Source: CAYQLK01 sp964426075 (GTDB taxonomy: Bacteria > Patescibacteriota > Microgenomatia > CAYQLK01). Taken from it: a DNA stretch of 32,513 nt. Shown here in pieces: positions 16,370 to 23,851 of the stretch (within the stretch, counting starts at the first letter, position 1; the number at the start of each line of letters is the position of its first letter). The notes beneath the pieces were generated by a model. That model searched no databases and was not told the DNA's origin. It was given only the letters and a program-made list of their open reading frames with translations. The stretch lies in assembly GCA_964426075.1 (NCBI GenBank), contig CAYROP010000010.1:1-32513 (forward strand), given 5' to 3'. A program made the translations under genes and the position numbers.

Positions 16370-18043
16370 ATGAAAAAAATTTTTTTAGATTTAATAGCTC
16401 AAGAAAAAAAAATTATTTTTTTAATTTTTATAATAATTACTTTATTTACAGTATATTTTAGATTTTATAATTTAGACTGGGATCTTGGTCACTCATTTCA
16501 CCCTGATGAAAGAAATATTATTGGATCGAGTGTCAACGCAAGCTGGTTTTATGATCCAGGATTCTATTCATACGGAAGTTTTCCTAGCTATATTTATAGA
16601 TTAGTTGCTGATTTTCTAAGTCAATTAACTGGGGAGAACTATGTTACTTATTCAAACTTACTAATAGTTGGAAGATCAACTTCTGCTTTTATAGGAACAA
16701 TTAGTGTTATTTTATTTTATTTTCTACTTAGAAAATTCTTCTCAAATTATTTTGCACTACTTGGAATGCTGTTTATATCAACAGGTATGTACCTCATACA
16801 AACATCTCACTTTGCAACAACTGAATCATTAATGTTGCTATACACAATATTAATTTTATATTCGACAATAAACCTAATACAAAAACGGAATGCTTTTTGG
16901 GCTATTATCCTTGGTTTTGTTTTTGGAATATCACTAGGAACTAAAATTACATCAATTAGTTATTTGTTAATTATTTTATCAGGATATTTTTTATTAATTA
17001 TTAAAAATTTCAAAATAAGATTACTTAATATTATTAAATTAGGAGCGTTAACTTTATTTTCGACAATATGTCTTTTATTTTTAACTTGGCCTTGGCTATT
17101 TTTAAACTTTGATAAGTTTTTAGAAGCTTCTAAATATGAAATTGGTGTGATTAATGGTTCATTAAATGTTCCATACACAATGCAGTATATTGGTTCATTA
17201 AATTATTTTTATGAATTTAAAAATTTATCATTTTGGAGTTTAAATTTTCCAATATTATTTTTGTCAGCATTTGGACTAATTATGATGTTAAAAAATTTTG
17301 GTAAGAAAAATTATTTATTACTTGTCCTTTTTCCATATTTTATTTTTTACTTCTTAGTAATAGGACAGAATTTTGCAAAGTTTAATAGATACATGATTCC
17401 GATCATTCCAATTTTTATTACCTTTTCAATATATGCACTAAATTATATATACGCTTATTTTAAGGATAAGAATATTAGAACTTTTTATTATTTTGTATCA
17501 ATTTTTATTTTGGTGATTACTCAAATAGCATTTGGATTTTCTTATATGTCAATATATTTTACCGAACAAACAAGAATTAAAACTTCTAAATGGATTTATA
17601 ATAACGTCCCTACAGAGGCAAAATTACTAACAGAACACTGGGATGATGGACTACCAATACCAATTAAAGGATATACTTCAAATTATCAATCGTATGAGCT
17701 CAAAATGTATGATCAGGATAATGAAGCAAAAACTTTAGAACTTGTGGAAAAATTGTCATCTTCCGATTATTTAATTCTTTCATCACGCAAGCTGTGGACT
17801 ACATTAATCAAACTTGAAAACAAATACCCGGTTACTTCTAGATATTATAAAAAGTTATTTTCGGGTGAGCTTGGATACAATGTAGAATACACAGGTAGGT
17901 CCTATCCAAAAATAGGTATTATGGAGTTGAATGATAATTGGGCAGATGAATCATTTCAGGACTATGATCACCCTGAAACTTATGTGTTTAAAAATACTAT
18001 TAAATTGTCAGCAAATGAAATATTAAATTTGCTTAAAAATTAA
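16370..18043 (+). CDS. PMT/ArnT-like (GT39-type) membrane glycosyltransferase, second paralogue
   Basis: A 557-residue polytopic protein of the same architecture as its upstream neighbour: first helix at 14-34, HPDE at 44-47 in the first outer loop, SYGSFPSYIY, and TSHFATTESLML before helix 4. The soluble C-terminal domain begins near residue 400 with RIKTSKWIYNNVPTEAKLLTEHWDDGLPIP, equivalent to RITAAKWAENHISEDSKILSE in the first copy. The two are clearly diverged tandem duplicates, suggesting successive sugar additions or a heteromeric pair. The stop overlaps the next start as TAATG. Very A+T-rich codon use and poly-Phe/Ile helices are conspicuous. Confidence 0.85.
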   Translation: MKKIFLDLIAQEKKIIFLIFIIITLFTVYFRFYNLDWDLGHSFHPDERNIIGSSVNASWFYDPGFYSYGSFPSYIYRLVADFLSQLTGENYVTYSNLLIVGRSTSAFIGTISVILFYFLLRKFFSNYFALLGMLFISTGMYLIQTSHFATTESLMLLYTILILYSTINLIQKRNAFWAIILGFVFGISLGTKITSISYLLIILSGYFLLIIKNFKIRLLNIIKLGALTLFSTICLLFLTWPWLFLNFDKFLEASKYEIGVINGSLNVPYTMQYIGSLNYFYEFKNLSFWSLNFPILFLSAFGLIMMLKNFGKKNYLLLVLFPYFIFYFLVIGQNFAKFNRYMIPIIPIFITFSIYALNYIYAYFKDKNIRTFYYFVSIFILVITQIAFGFSYMSIYFTEQTRIKTSKWIYNNVPTEAKLLTEHWDDGLPIPIKGYTSNYQSYELKMYDQDNEAKTLELVEKLSSSDYLILSSRKLWTTLIKLENKYPVTSRYYKKLFSGELGYNVEYTGRSYPKIGIMELNDNWADESFQDYDHPETYVFKNTIKLSANEILNLLKN

Positions 18044-18642
18044 TGAAAAAAGCACAAAGGAAAATAAATATTGGTATTGATATTGATGGAATTTTTGTAA
18101 ATAAACCACCATTGGTTCCTGCTAAGATTATTAATTATTTGTACAGGAAAACTAATAGTAAATCATTGGAATATAAAATCCCTATAAATTATTTAGATAA
18201 AAAATTTCGAACAATTAGTCATTTTGGGATCTTTAGACCAATAATTAAAAATAATCTTCAATGGCTTAAAGAAAACGCTAAGAATAAAGATATAAATATT
18301 TATATAGTGTCAGGAAGATATTCGTTTCTAGAAAATAAAACCAAAAAATTACTGAAAAATAATGGAGTAGAAATTACTAATAAAAAAATTAAATTGAACA
18401 TCAAAGACTTACAGCCTCATATTTTTAAAAATCAAATAATTAAAAATCTAAAAATTGATTTAATGGTTGATGATGATATTTTTATGTTGAAGTACTTATC
18501 AAAACACAACCCAAGCAAGACATTTATTTGGTTTGCTGACTCTCCGTATTTTAAATCTGAACAAGACTATAAATTAAACCAATTTAAGAACCTAATCAAA
18601 ATTGATGACTTATACCAGTTAAACGAACTAATAAATCAATGA
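18043..18642 (+). CDS. HAD-like phosphatase in the glycosyltransferase operon
   Basis: A 199-residue soluble, Lys/Ile/Asn-rich protein. Haloacid-dehalogenase motif I is GIDIDGIFVN with D13 and D15, motif II is IVSGR with S90, a candidate motif III lysine is K129 or K134, and motif IV is LMVDDD (140-145). The Gly after D15 resembles nucleotidase and sugar-phosphatase members. The substrate is unknown. The start overlaps the preceding stop by 1 base and its stop overlaps the YYY gene by 4 (ATGA), so all four genes are translated as one unit. A role in removing phosphate from a sugar or lipid-phosphate intermediate would fit, but is inference. Confidence 0.7.
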   Translation: MKKAQRKINIGIDIDGIFVNKPPLVPAKIINYLYRKTNSKSLEYKIPINYLDKKFRTISHFGIFRPIIKNNLQWLKENAKNKDINIYIVSGRYSFLENKTKKLLKNNGVEITNKKIKLNIKDLQPHIFKNQIIKNLKIDLMVDDDIFMLKYLSKHNPSKTFIWFADSPYFKSEQDYKLNQFKNLIKIDDLYQLNELINQ

Positions 18643-20615
18643 TACTTGCAATAATTCAAACGCTATATATGTGGGGAATTTTTTTGATTTTGTCATTTGT
18701 TTTTTATCCAGTAACTAAACTATATTTTTCAAAATCCTTCGATAAGGGATGGGTAGCAGCAAAGATAATTTCACTTCTAGTTATATCATATACAGCATAT
18801 TTAATCGGTATTGTAAAAATTTTTAAATTTGGCACTTTGGAACTGTGGTTAATTTTGGGATTCTTTTTTGTATTAATAAAATTTGTTTTTTTGAAAAAAA
18901 ACAAATCTAACAACAAGTCAATTATTATCGATACAAGATTTATTGTCATTGAATTAATTTTTCTCTTTCTTTTTATTTTAATGTCATTAATTAGAGGATT
19001 TCAGCCTGATATTTATGGACTAGAAAAGTTTATGGATTATGGATTCATTCGCTCAATTACAGAAGGAACATACTTTCCACCAAAGGACATGTGGTGGGCA
19101 GGTGAACCAATAAATTATTATTATTTCGGACATTTGTGGATTGCAGTACTAATTAAAATTTCCGGAATTGATCCAGCAATTGGTTACAACTTAGGATTAA
19201 GCGCAGTTTTTGCACTAAGCACGACATTAATAATTGTTGTCGTTCGGACTTGGACAAAAAATATTTGGCTTGGTTTTTTAGGAGCATTTATTCATTCTGG
19301 AATAGGAAATTTACAATTTATTACAACGATTTTTAAAAAAGGTTGGGACCAATACTGGTACCCTGACGCATCAAGATTAATACCGGGAGTAATAACCGAG
19401 TTTCCTGTTTATAGTTATGTCGTTTATGATCTTCATGCTCATGTAATAAATATTCCGATTGCTATTCTAATTTTGGGCCTGCTTGGCCAAATTTTTTTAA
19501 ACAAAACTTTTAGATATATTGATGCTATTTTATTTGGATTTATTTTAGGTGTTTGTTTTATGTCTAATGCTTGGGATCTACCCATATATTTAACAGTGGC
19601 AACTGTAATTCTTCTTTTTTATATTTTAAAAAATGTATCAACCAAGAAAGATATATTACATTTAACAAAAAGACTCTCTCTTACAATCGTAATTATGTCG
19701 ATGACTATTTTGCCATTTTTGATATTTTTTAAGAAAGTAGATGCCCCAATTTTAGTTACAGACTATCATAGTCCACTATATATGATGTTCCAACTATGGG
19801 GCTTTTGGATAATTATTTCTGTAAGCTTCGTAGTTTTTTTGTTAATTTTTAGAAAAAAAATAAAATATTTAGATTGGTATATATTAGCTTTGTTTTTAAG
19901 CGCAATATTATTTTTAGTAATTCCTGAGTTTGTTTATGTAAAAGATATTTATGGGCAAGATTACCAAAGAGCTAATACAGTCTTTAAATTAACTTATCAG
20001 AGTTGGAATATTTTTGCGATTGCTTCTGCTTATGCAATTTGGAGAATTTCTTTTAAAAGTGTTCAAGGTAAACTCAGATTTTTAAAATATGCTTGGATCA
20101 TTATTATTTTTGCTTTACTTATAAGCTGTGCTGCATATACTGTAAGAGCATACATGACGGGATATGGTGATTTTAAAAACTTTTATGGATTAGATGGTGA
20201 AAAGTTTATAAAAAGAATTTATGGTGATGATGAAATACAAGGAATAAATTGGGTTAGGAATAATACAAGTTCTGAAGATGTTGTATTAGAGGCGAGTGGC
20301 GATAGTTACACTGATTATCAGAGAGTATCAGTTAGTACTGGTCGTCCGACTGTTGTAGGTTGGGCTGTTCATGAATGGTTGTGGAGAGGTGGATTTGATC
20401 CAGTTGGAGCTCGACAAACTGATGTTCAGACTATTTATACAACTAATGACGATTATATTTTTAAAGAGTTGACTGAGAAGTATAGAGTAAAATATATTTA
20501 TTTGGGAAATCTAGAAAAGCAAAAGTATTTAAATATTCCCGGGCTTGGTTTAACTAATAATGCAATTCAAGTCTACTCAAATCCAAATGTTGTTGTTTAT
20601 ATGGTTAAGAATTAA
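18639..20615 (+). CDS. DUF2298 / Chlor_Arch_YYY membrane protein
   Basis: A 658-residue polytopic membrane protein with about 13 helices. The family signature is clear: FMDYGFIRSI (131-140), then MWWAGEPINYYYFGH (151-165) with the triple Tyr that names the family. VYDLHAHVINIPIAILILG, MSNAWDLP and RANTVFKLTYQSW follow. The C-terminal soluble part (from about 530) has GINWVRNN, ASGDSYTDYQRVSVSTGRPTVVGWAVHEW and RVKYIYLGNLEK, which parallel the C-terminal domains of GT-C glycosyltransferases. Function is undefined in the literature I know; the GT-C-like fold and neighbours argue for a membrane glycosyltransferase. It ends 11 bases inside the convergent FAD gene. Confidence 0.9.
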   Translation: MILAIIQTLYMWGIFLILSFVFYPVTKLYFSKSFDKGWVAAKIISLLVISYTAYLIGIVKIFKFGTLELWLILGFFFVLIKFVFLKKNKSNNKSIIIDTRFIVIELIFLFLFILMSLIRGFQPDIYGLEKFMDYGFIRSITEGTYFPPKDMWWAGEPINYYYFGHLWIAVLIKISGIDPAIGYNLGLSAVFALSTTLIIVVVRTWTKNIWLGFLGAFIHSGIGNLQFITTIFKKGWDQYWYPDASRLIPGVITEFPVYSYVVYDLHAHVINIPIAILILGLLGQIFLNKTFRYIDAILFGFILGVCFMSNAWDLPIYLTVATVILLFYILKNVSTKKDILHLTKRLSLTIVIMSMTILPFLIFFKKVDAPILVTDYHSPLYMMFQLWGFWIIISVSFVVFLLIFRKKIKYLDWYILALFLSAILFLVIPEFVYVKDIYGQDYQRANTVFKLTYQSWNIFAIASAYAIWRISFKSVQGKLRFLKYAWIIIIFALLISCAAYTVRAYMTGYGDFKNFYGLDGEKFIKRIYGDDEIQGINWVRNNTSSEDVVLEASGDSYTDYQRVSVSTGRPTVVGWAVHEWLWRGGFDPVGARQTDVQTIYTTNDDYIFKELTEKYRVKYIYLGNLEKQKYLNIPGLGLTNNAIQVYSNPNVVVYMVKN

Positions 20616-21891
20616 TGATTAAATCAGAAACATTTTTTGCTTCTCTAATCGCGTAATTTGTTCCTCTGTCGAATGGATAGATTTGAGACATGGTACATAG
20701 ATAAAGATTTTTAATTGGGGTTTTTTGTGTAGGTATTGATTTTTGATAATTATTTTCAACAATTGGTTGAGCATATAGTGCGTTAAATTTGGAATAGCTT
20801 TCAATCCATTTTTCAGAAAATTTTGGATTAATTTTTTTGAGATAAGGAATAAATAATTTTAAATTATTTTCAGCTGAGTTGGTAAACAATTTATCCTTAT
20901 GGTTTACATAATTACCTATATATAAAACTGATTTGTTTTTATATGGCTTCATTGGGACAAAGTTGGTGTGTTCAATTAAAACTAAAAATGGAAAGTCTTT
21001 TTCCATAATATTTAACCAATAATAGTTAATAAACGATTTTTTGAGCACTAAGTTGAGAGTAGTTGCAGAAACCATTTCTTTAAGTTTTAATTTTTTTGCG
21101 TATTTTGTATTTTTAATTTCAGGAGTTATTTTTTCAAATATTGAAGGTGGAATTGTTGCGACAACTATATCGTATACATTTGATTTTTTGTTGGTGGTTA
21201 TTTTAATTTTTTTGTTTTTTGTAGTTTTTATTTTAATAACTGGAGAATTAAGGTTAATCTTTCCATTATTTTCTTCTATTTTTGAAACTAATTTTTTAAA
21301 AAAGATTTCATACCCATGGTTAAAATAACCTAATTTAGGGGTTCGTGAGTGAATTCTTGCCCAAAACCATGACATGGATATTTTTTCTGAATAATCCCCA
21401 AATTTTGCAACCAACAATGGCTCCCATAATTTTTCATAACTTTCTTTGCCAAAATATTTGATAATCCAATTTTTTGCCGTAATATTTTCAAATTTTTTAT
21501 AGTTTTTTGTTTTTTTTAAGTACATTGCAACAAGTCCAGTTCTAAATCTTGAATGAATATTTATTGGTTTGAATTTTAGTAAATTAAGTGCAGAAGAAAA
21601 GGGGAAAATTTTCCCGTCAATGAATACAGCATCTTTTGATTTTTTAAAATGTAATGATTTTGATAATCCTAATTCTTCAACTAAACTTCTAAAATATTTA
21701 TCACTATAAAACATGTGATGGACAAATTTTTCAGTTGACTTACCATTAATATAATATGATCCCCCAAGACCACCAATTTCACCACTACTTTCAAAAACAT
21801 CAACTTTTATTCCTTTTTTTGATAAAAAATAAGCCACCGAAAGACCACAAGCTCCGGCACCAATTACTGCAACTGATTTAGTTTTTGCCAT
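20605..21891 (-). CDS. FAD-dependent amine-oxidase/desaturase-like oxidoreductase
   Basis: A 428-residue flavoprotein with an N-terminal Rossmann fold: VAVIGAGACGLSVAYFL (GxGxxG at 11-16) and the ribose-binding E34 at the end of strand 2, followed by EIGGLGGSYY. The C-terminal FAD motif is LYLCTMSQIYPFDRGTNYAIREAKNVSDLI. It groups with protoporphyrinogen oxidase, UDP-galactopyranose mutase and phytoene desaturase-like enzymes; members of this branch often stand next to polysaccharide genes. Being beside the glycosyltransferase operon (convergent, overlapping by 11 bases) supports an envelope role such as sugar-nucleotide or polyprenol oxidation, but its substrate is unknown. It overlaps the end of miaB by 14 bases and probably shares its transcript. 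Confidence 0.85.
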   Translation of the reverse strand: MAKTKSVAVIGAGACGLSVAYFLSKKGIKVDVFESSGEIGGLGGSYYINGKSTEKFVHHMFYSDKYFRSLVEELGLSKSLHFKKSKDAVFIDGKIFPFSSALNLLKFKPINIHSRFRTGLVAMYLKKTKNYKKFENITAKNWIIKYFGKESYEKLWEPLLVAKFGDYSEKISMSWFWARIHSRTPKLGYFNHGYEIFFKKLVSKIEENNGKINLNSPVIKIKTTKNKKIKITTNKKSNVYDIVVATIPPSIFEKITPEIKNTKYAKKLKLKEMVSATTLNLVLKKSFINYYWLNIMEKDFPFLVLIEHTNFVPMKPYKNKSVLYIGNYVNHKDKLFTNSAENNLKLFIPYLKKINPKFSEKWIESYSKFNALYAQPIVENNYQKSIPTQKTPIKNLYLCTMSQIYPFDRGTNYAIREAKNVSDLIINS

Positions 21892-23056
21892 CGAAATTAA
21901 ATATTTTTGGATTAGTAAGTTTATCTAAAATATGGAATCTTTGATTTTTTATACCTGGAGAAATATTATCACCGAAGGCTTTGTGAGCAGCAGTAATTGT
22001 TCTGTCCGAATATTCAGAAACATATCCGACACTAAAACCAACTTTTTTGCATAGTTTGACAGTGTTATTAAATGCTGTTTCTGTTTCTCCTGGAAAACCA
22101 ACGATAATATCTGTACCAATTTCTACATTAGGAATATGTTTTCTAATTTTTTTTACTAGATTAAAATATTCTTTACTGGTATACCAACGATTCATTTTTT
22201 TTAGTATTTCATCGTCTCCTGACTGTACTGGCAAATGAATATATCTATCAATTGTTGGATTGTTTGCAATTACTTTGATTAATTCATCAGAAAAATCCCA
22301 CGGATTTGAAGTTAAAAATGAAATTTTTTTTAACTTTTTATTTTTGGCGAGTTCTTCTAATAATTGAGGAAAAATTGTTGGAATTCTTAATCTACCAAGA
22401 TGTGAAACCCATACAGGCTTAATTTTTTTTCCATTGGGTAATTGAAATAGTTTATTTTTTTTAACTAAGTCTGATCCGTATGAGTTGACATTTTGACCAA
22501 TTAAGGTAACGTGCTCATAACCTTGCTCGGTTAAGCTTTTTACCTCTGAAATTATTTCATCAAAGGGCCGTGAAACCTCGCGACCTCTCGTAAAAGGAAC
22601 CACACAAAAGGTACAAAAGTTATTACAACCATTTGAAATTGGAACCCAAGCATGCTTTAAGTCTTTTCTAATAGCTGGATAAGAAAAACCAACTTCCTCA
22701 AGTGGTAAAAATTCGTCGACTTCTGGTAACCAATTTATTAGTTTTTTTAACGACTTACCAGTTGGATCATGTGCTGCCATACCCACCATACAACCCGTAA
22801 GTGTGATTTTTGCTGGAGATTTTTTGGATTTAATATTTTTTACTAATCCCTTAACTCTGTCTTCCGCACTTTGCCTTATTGAACAAGTATTAATAACAAT
22901 TTCGTCTGCTTGTTTTAAATTATTGACCTCCTCAAAACCTCTACTCTTATAAAAACCAGAAATTCTTTCTGAGTCGGCATAGTTGGCTTGACAACCAAAT
23001 GTTTTGATGAAGTATTTAGGAGTTTTCTCCGTTTTTTTTATCTTCATTTGATCCAA
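21878..23056 (-). CDS. miaB: tRNA-2-methylthio-N6-dimethylallyladenosine synthase MiaB, lacking the TRAM domain
   Basis: Radical-SAM methylthiotransferase that converts i6A37 to ms2i6A37. The UPF0004 domain supplies three ligands for the auxiliary 4Fe-4S cluster: C22 (FGCQANYADSE), C58 (INTCSIR) and C89 (TGCM). The radical-SAM CxxxCxxC is C144-C148-C151 (GCNNFCTFC). LIGQNVNSYG and EIGTDIIVGFPGETE are MiaB-specific. At 392 residues the protein ends at the position where the TRAM RNA-binding domain (about 60 residues) normally begins, so it is a short form. The start overlaps the TrpR-type gene by 41 bases; M4 is an alternative start. The downstream FAD gene overlaps by 14 bases. Confidence 0.92.
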   Translation of the reverse strand: MDQMKIKKTEKTPKYFIKTFGCQANYADSERISGFYKSRGFEEVNNLKQADEIVINTCSIRQSAEDRVKGLVKNIKSKKSPAKITLTGCMVGMAAHDPTGKSLKKLINWLPEVDEFLPLEEVGFSYPAIRKDLKHAWVPISNGCNNFCTFCVVPFTRGREVSRPFDEIISEVKSLTEQGYEHVTLIGQNVNSYGSDLVKKNKLFQLPNGKKIKPVWVSHLGRLRIPTIFPQLLEELAKNKKLKKISFLTSNPWDFSDELIKVIANNPTIDRYIHLPVQSGDDEILKKMNRWYTSKEYFNLVKKIRKHIPNVEIGTDIIVGFPGETETAFNNTVKLCKKVGFSVGYVSEYSDRTITAAHKAFGDNISPGIKNQRFHILDKLTNPKIFNFDGKN

Positions 23057-23450
23057 ATATCCAGATTCCTTTTGATGAATATTTTAGCGAACTGACAGGT
23101 TTTGCACCAATTAATTCACTTTTTAATATTTTTTTATCTTTAACCTCAGCGCGTAATAAGGCTTTTCTTAATCCACCTGTCCCGTTTTCAATTCTACGAG
23201 CAATACGCATAACAGTATCAGTTCCAACCCCAGCTTTTGTAGCTGCCTGTCTTACGGATTGTCCTTGTGACAACAACCTTGCTACATACCATCGATGTGA
23301 AATCATTCTTAATTCTGATTCTGTAAGCAGGTCAGTAATAAATGATTTCCAATTATCTCTAGACGATGAAAGGTCTGTAAAAATATCGAATAAAAACTCG
23401 ACTTCTGATAGTGACTTTTTGTTTGCTTTGGAAAATTGTGGTTTTGCCAT
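23016..23450 (-). CDS. TrpR/YerC/YecD-family DNA-binding protein
   Basis: A 144-residue protein. Residues 15-100 match the TrpR/YerC-YecD fold: LFDIFTDLSSSRDNWKSFITDLLTESELRMISHRWYVARLL precedes the helix-turn-helix QGQSVRQAATKAGVGTDTVMRIARRI (62-87). The 45-residue basic tail is longer than in YerC. YerC-type proteins are DNA-binding regulators of mostly unknown targets; no tryptophan biosynthesis genes are in view, so a tryptophan-repressor role is not supported. It lies upstream of miaB with a 41-base overlap and 68 bases after HU. The gap contains several A+T-rich -10-like words (for example TTGTTG, 18 bases, TATATT on the minus strand). Confidence 0.85.
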   Translation of the reverse strand: MAKPQFSKANKKSLSEVEFLFDIFTDLSSSRDNWKSFITDLLTESELRMISHRWYVARLLSQGQSVRQAATKAGVGTDTVMRIARRIENGTGGLRKALLRAEVKDKKILKSELIGAKPVSSLKYSSKGIWIFGSNEDKKNGENS

Positions 23451-23518
23451 ATATGTATGGATACAGTTATTAAGCGCAATAATATACCATCACAAATAAT
23501 AATTCAACAAAATATGAA

Positions 23519-23791
23519 TTATTTAATATGTTTTTTGAGACTTTTTCCTGCTGTGAATCCTGGGATTTTGTGGCCTGGAATATTGATCTGACCACCCGTT
23601 TGGGGATTTCTGCCTCTTCTTGTTGCTCTTTTTCTAACTTTGAAGGTTCCAAAACCAGTTAGTACAACTTTGTCGCCTTTTGCAAGAGAGTCTCTAATTG
23701 CAATAAGCATCGCGTCGACCGCGGTGGCTGCTGCCTTTTTGGTTAAGCCTGCTTTTTTAGCTACTTTTTCAATTATTTCGTTTTTTGTCAT
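23519..23791 (-). CDS. hup: HU-family DNA-binding protein
   Basis: A 90-residue nucleoid protein that bends and compacts DNA as a dimer. MTKNEIIEKVAKKAGLTKKAAATAVDAML forms the helical body, DKVVLTGFGTFKVRKRATRRGRNPQTG the beta saddle with the signature, and INIPGHKIPGFTAGKSLKKHI the arm end and last helix. The DNA-intercalating proline is in the RNPQTG segment. The full-length Shine-Dalgarno AAGGAGGTGA (23810-23801 on the minus strand) is followed by 9 bases and ATG. A small TCACC/GGTGA hairpin places part of this site in a stem and the rest in its loop, a possible control on translation. Confidence 0.96.
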   Translation of the reverse strand: MTKNEIIEKVAKKAGLTKKAAATAVDAMLIAIRDSLAKGDKVVLTGFGTFKVRKRATRRGRNPQTGGQINIPGHKIPGFTAGKSLKKHIK

Positions 23792-23800
23792 TGAAGCCTT

Positions 23801-23815
23801 TCACCTCCTTGGTGA
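23801..23815 (-). promoter_or_regulatory. Shine-Dalgarno of HU within a small hairpin
   Basis: On the minus strand TCACC (23815-23811), loop AAGGA and GGTGA (23805-23801); the ribosome site AAGGAGGTGA is the loop plus the 3' arm. Possible self-limiting translation start. Confidence 0.5.
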
Positions 23816-23851
23816 GGTTAATTATGAGATTTATACTATTCTAACAAACTT

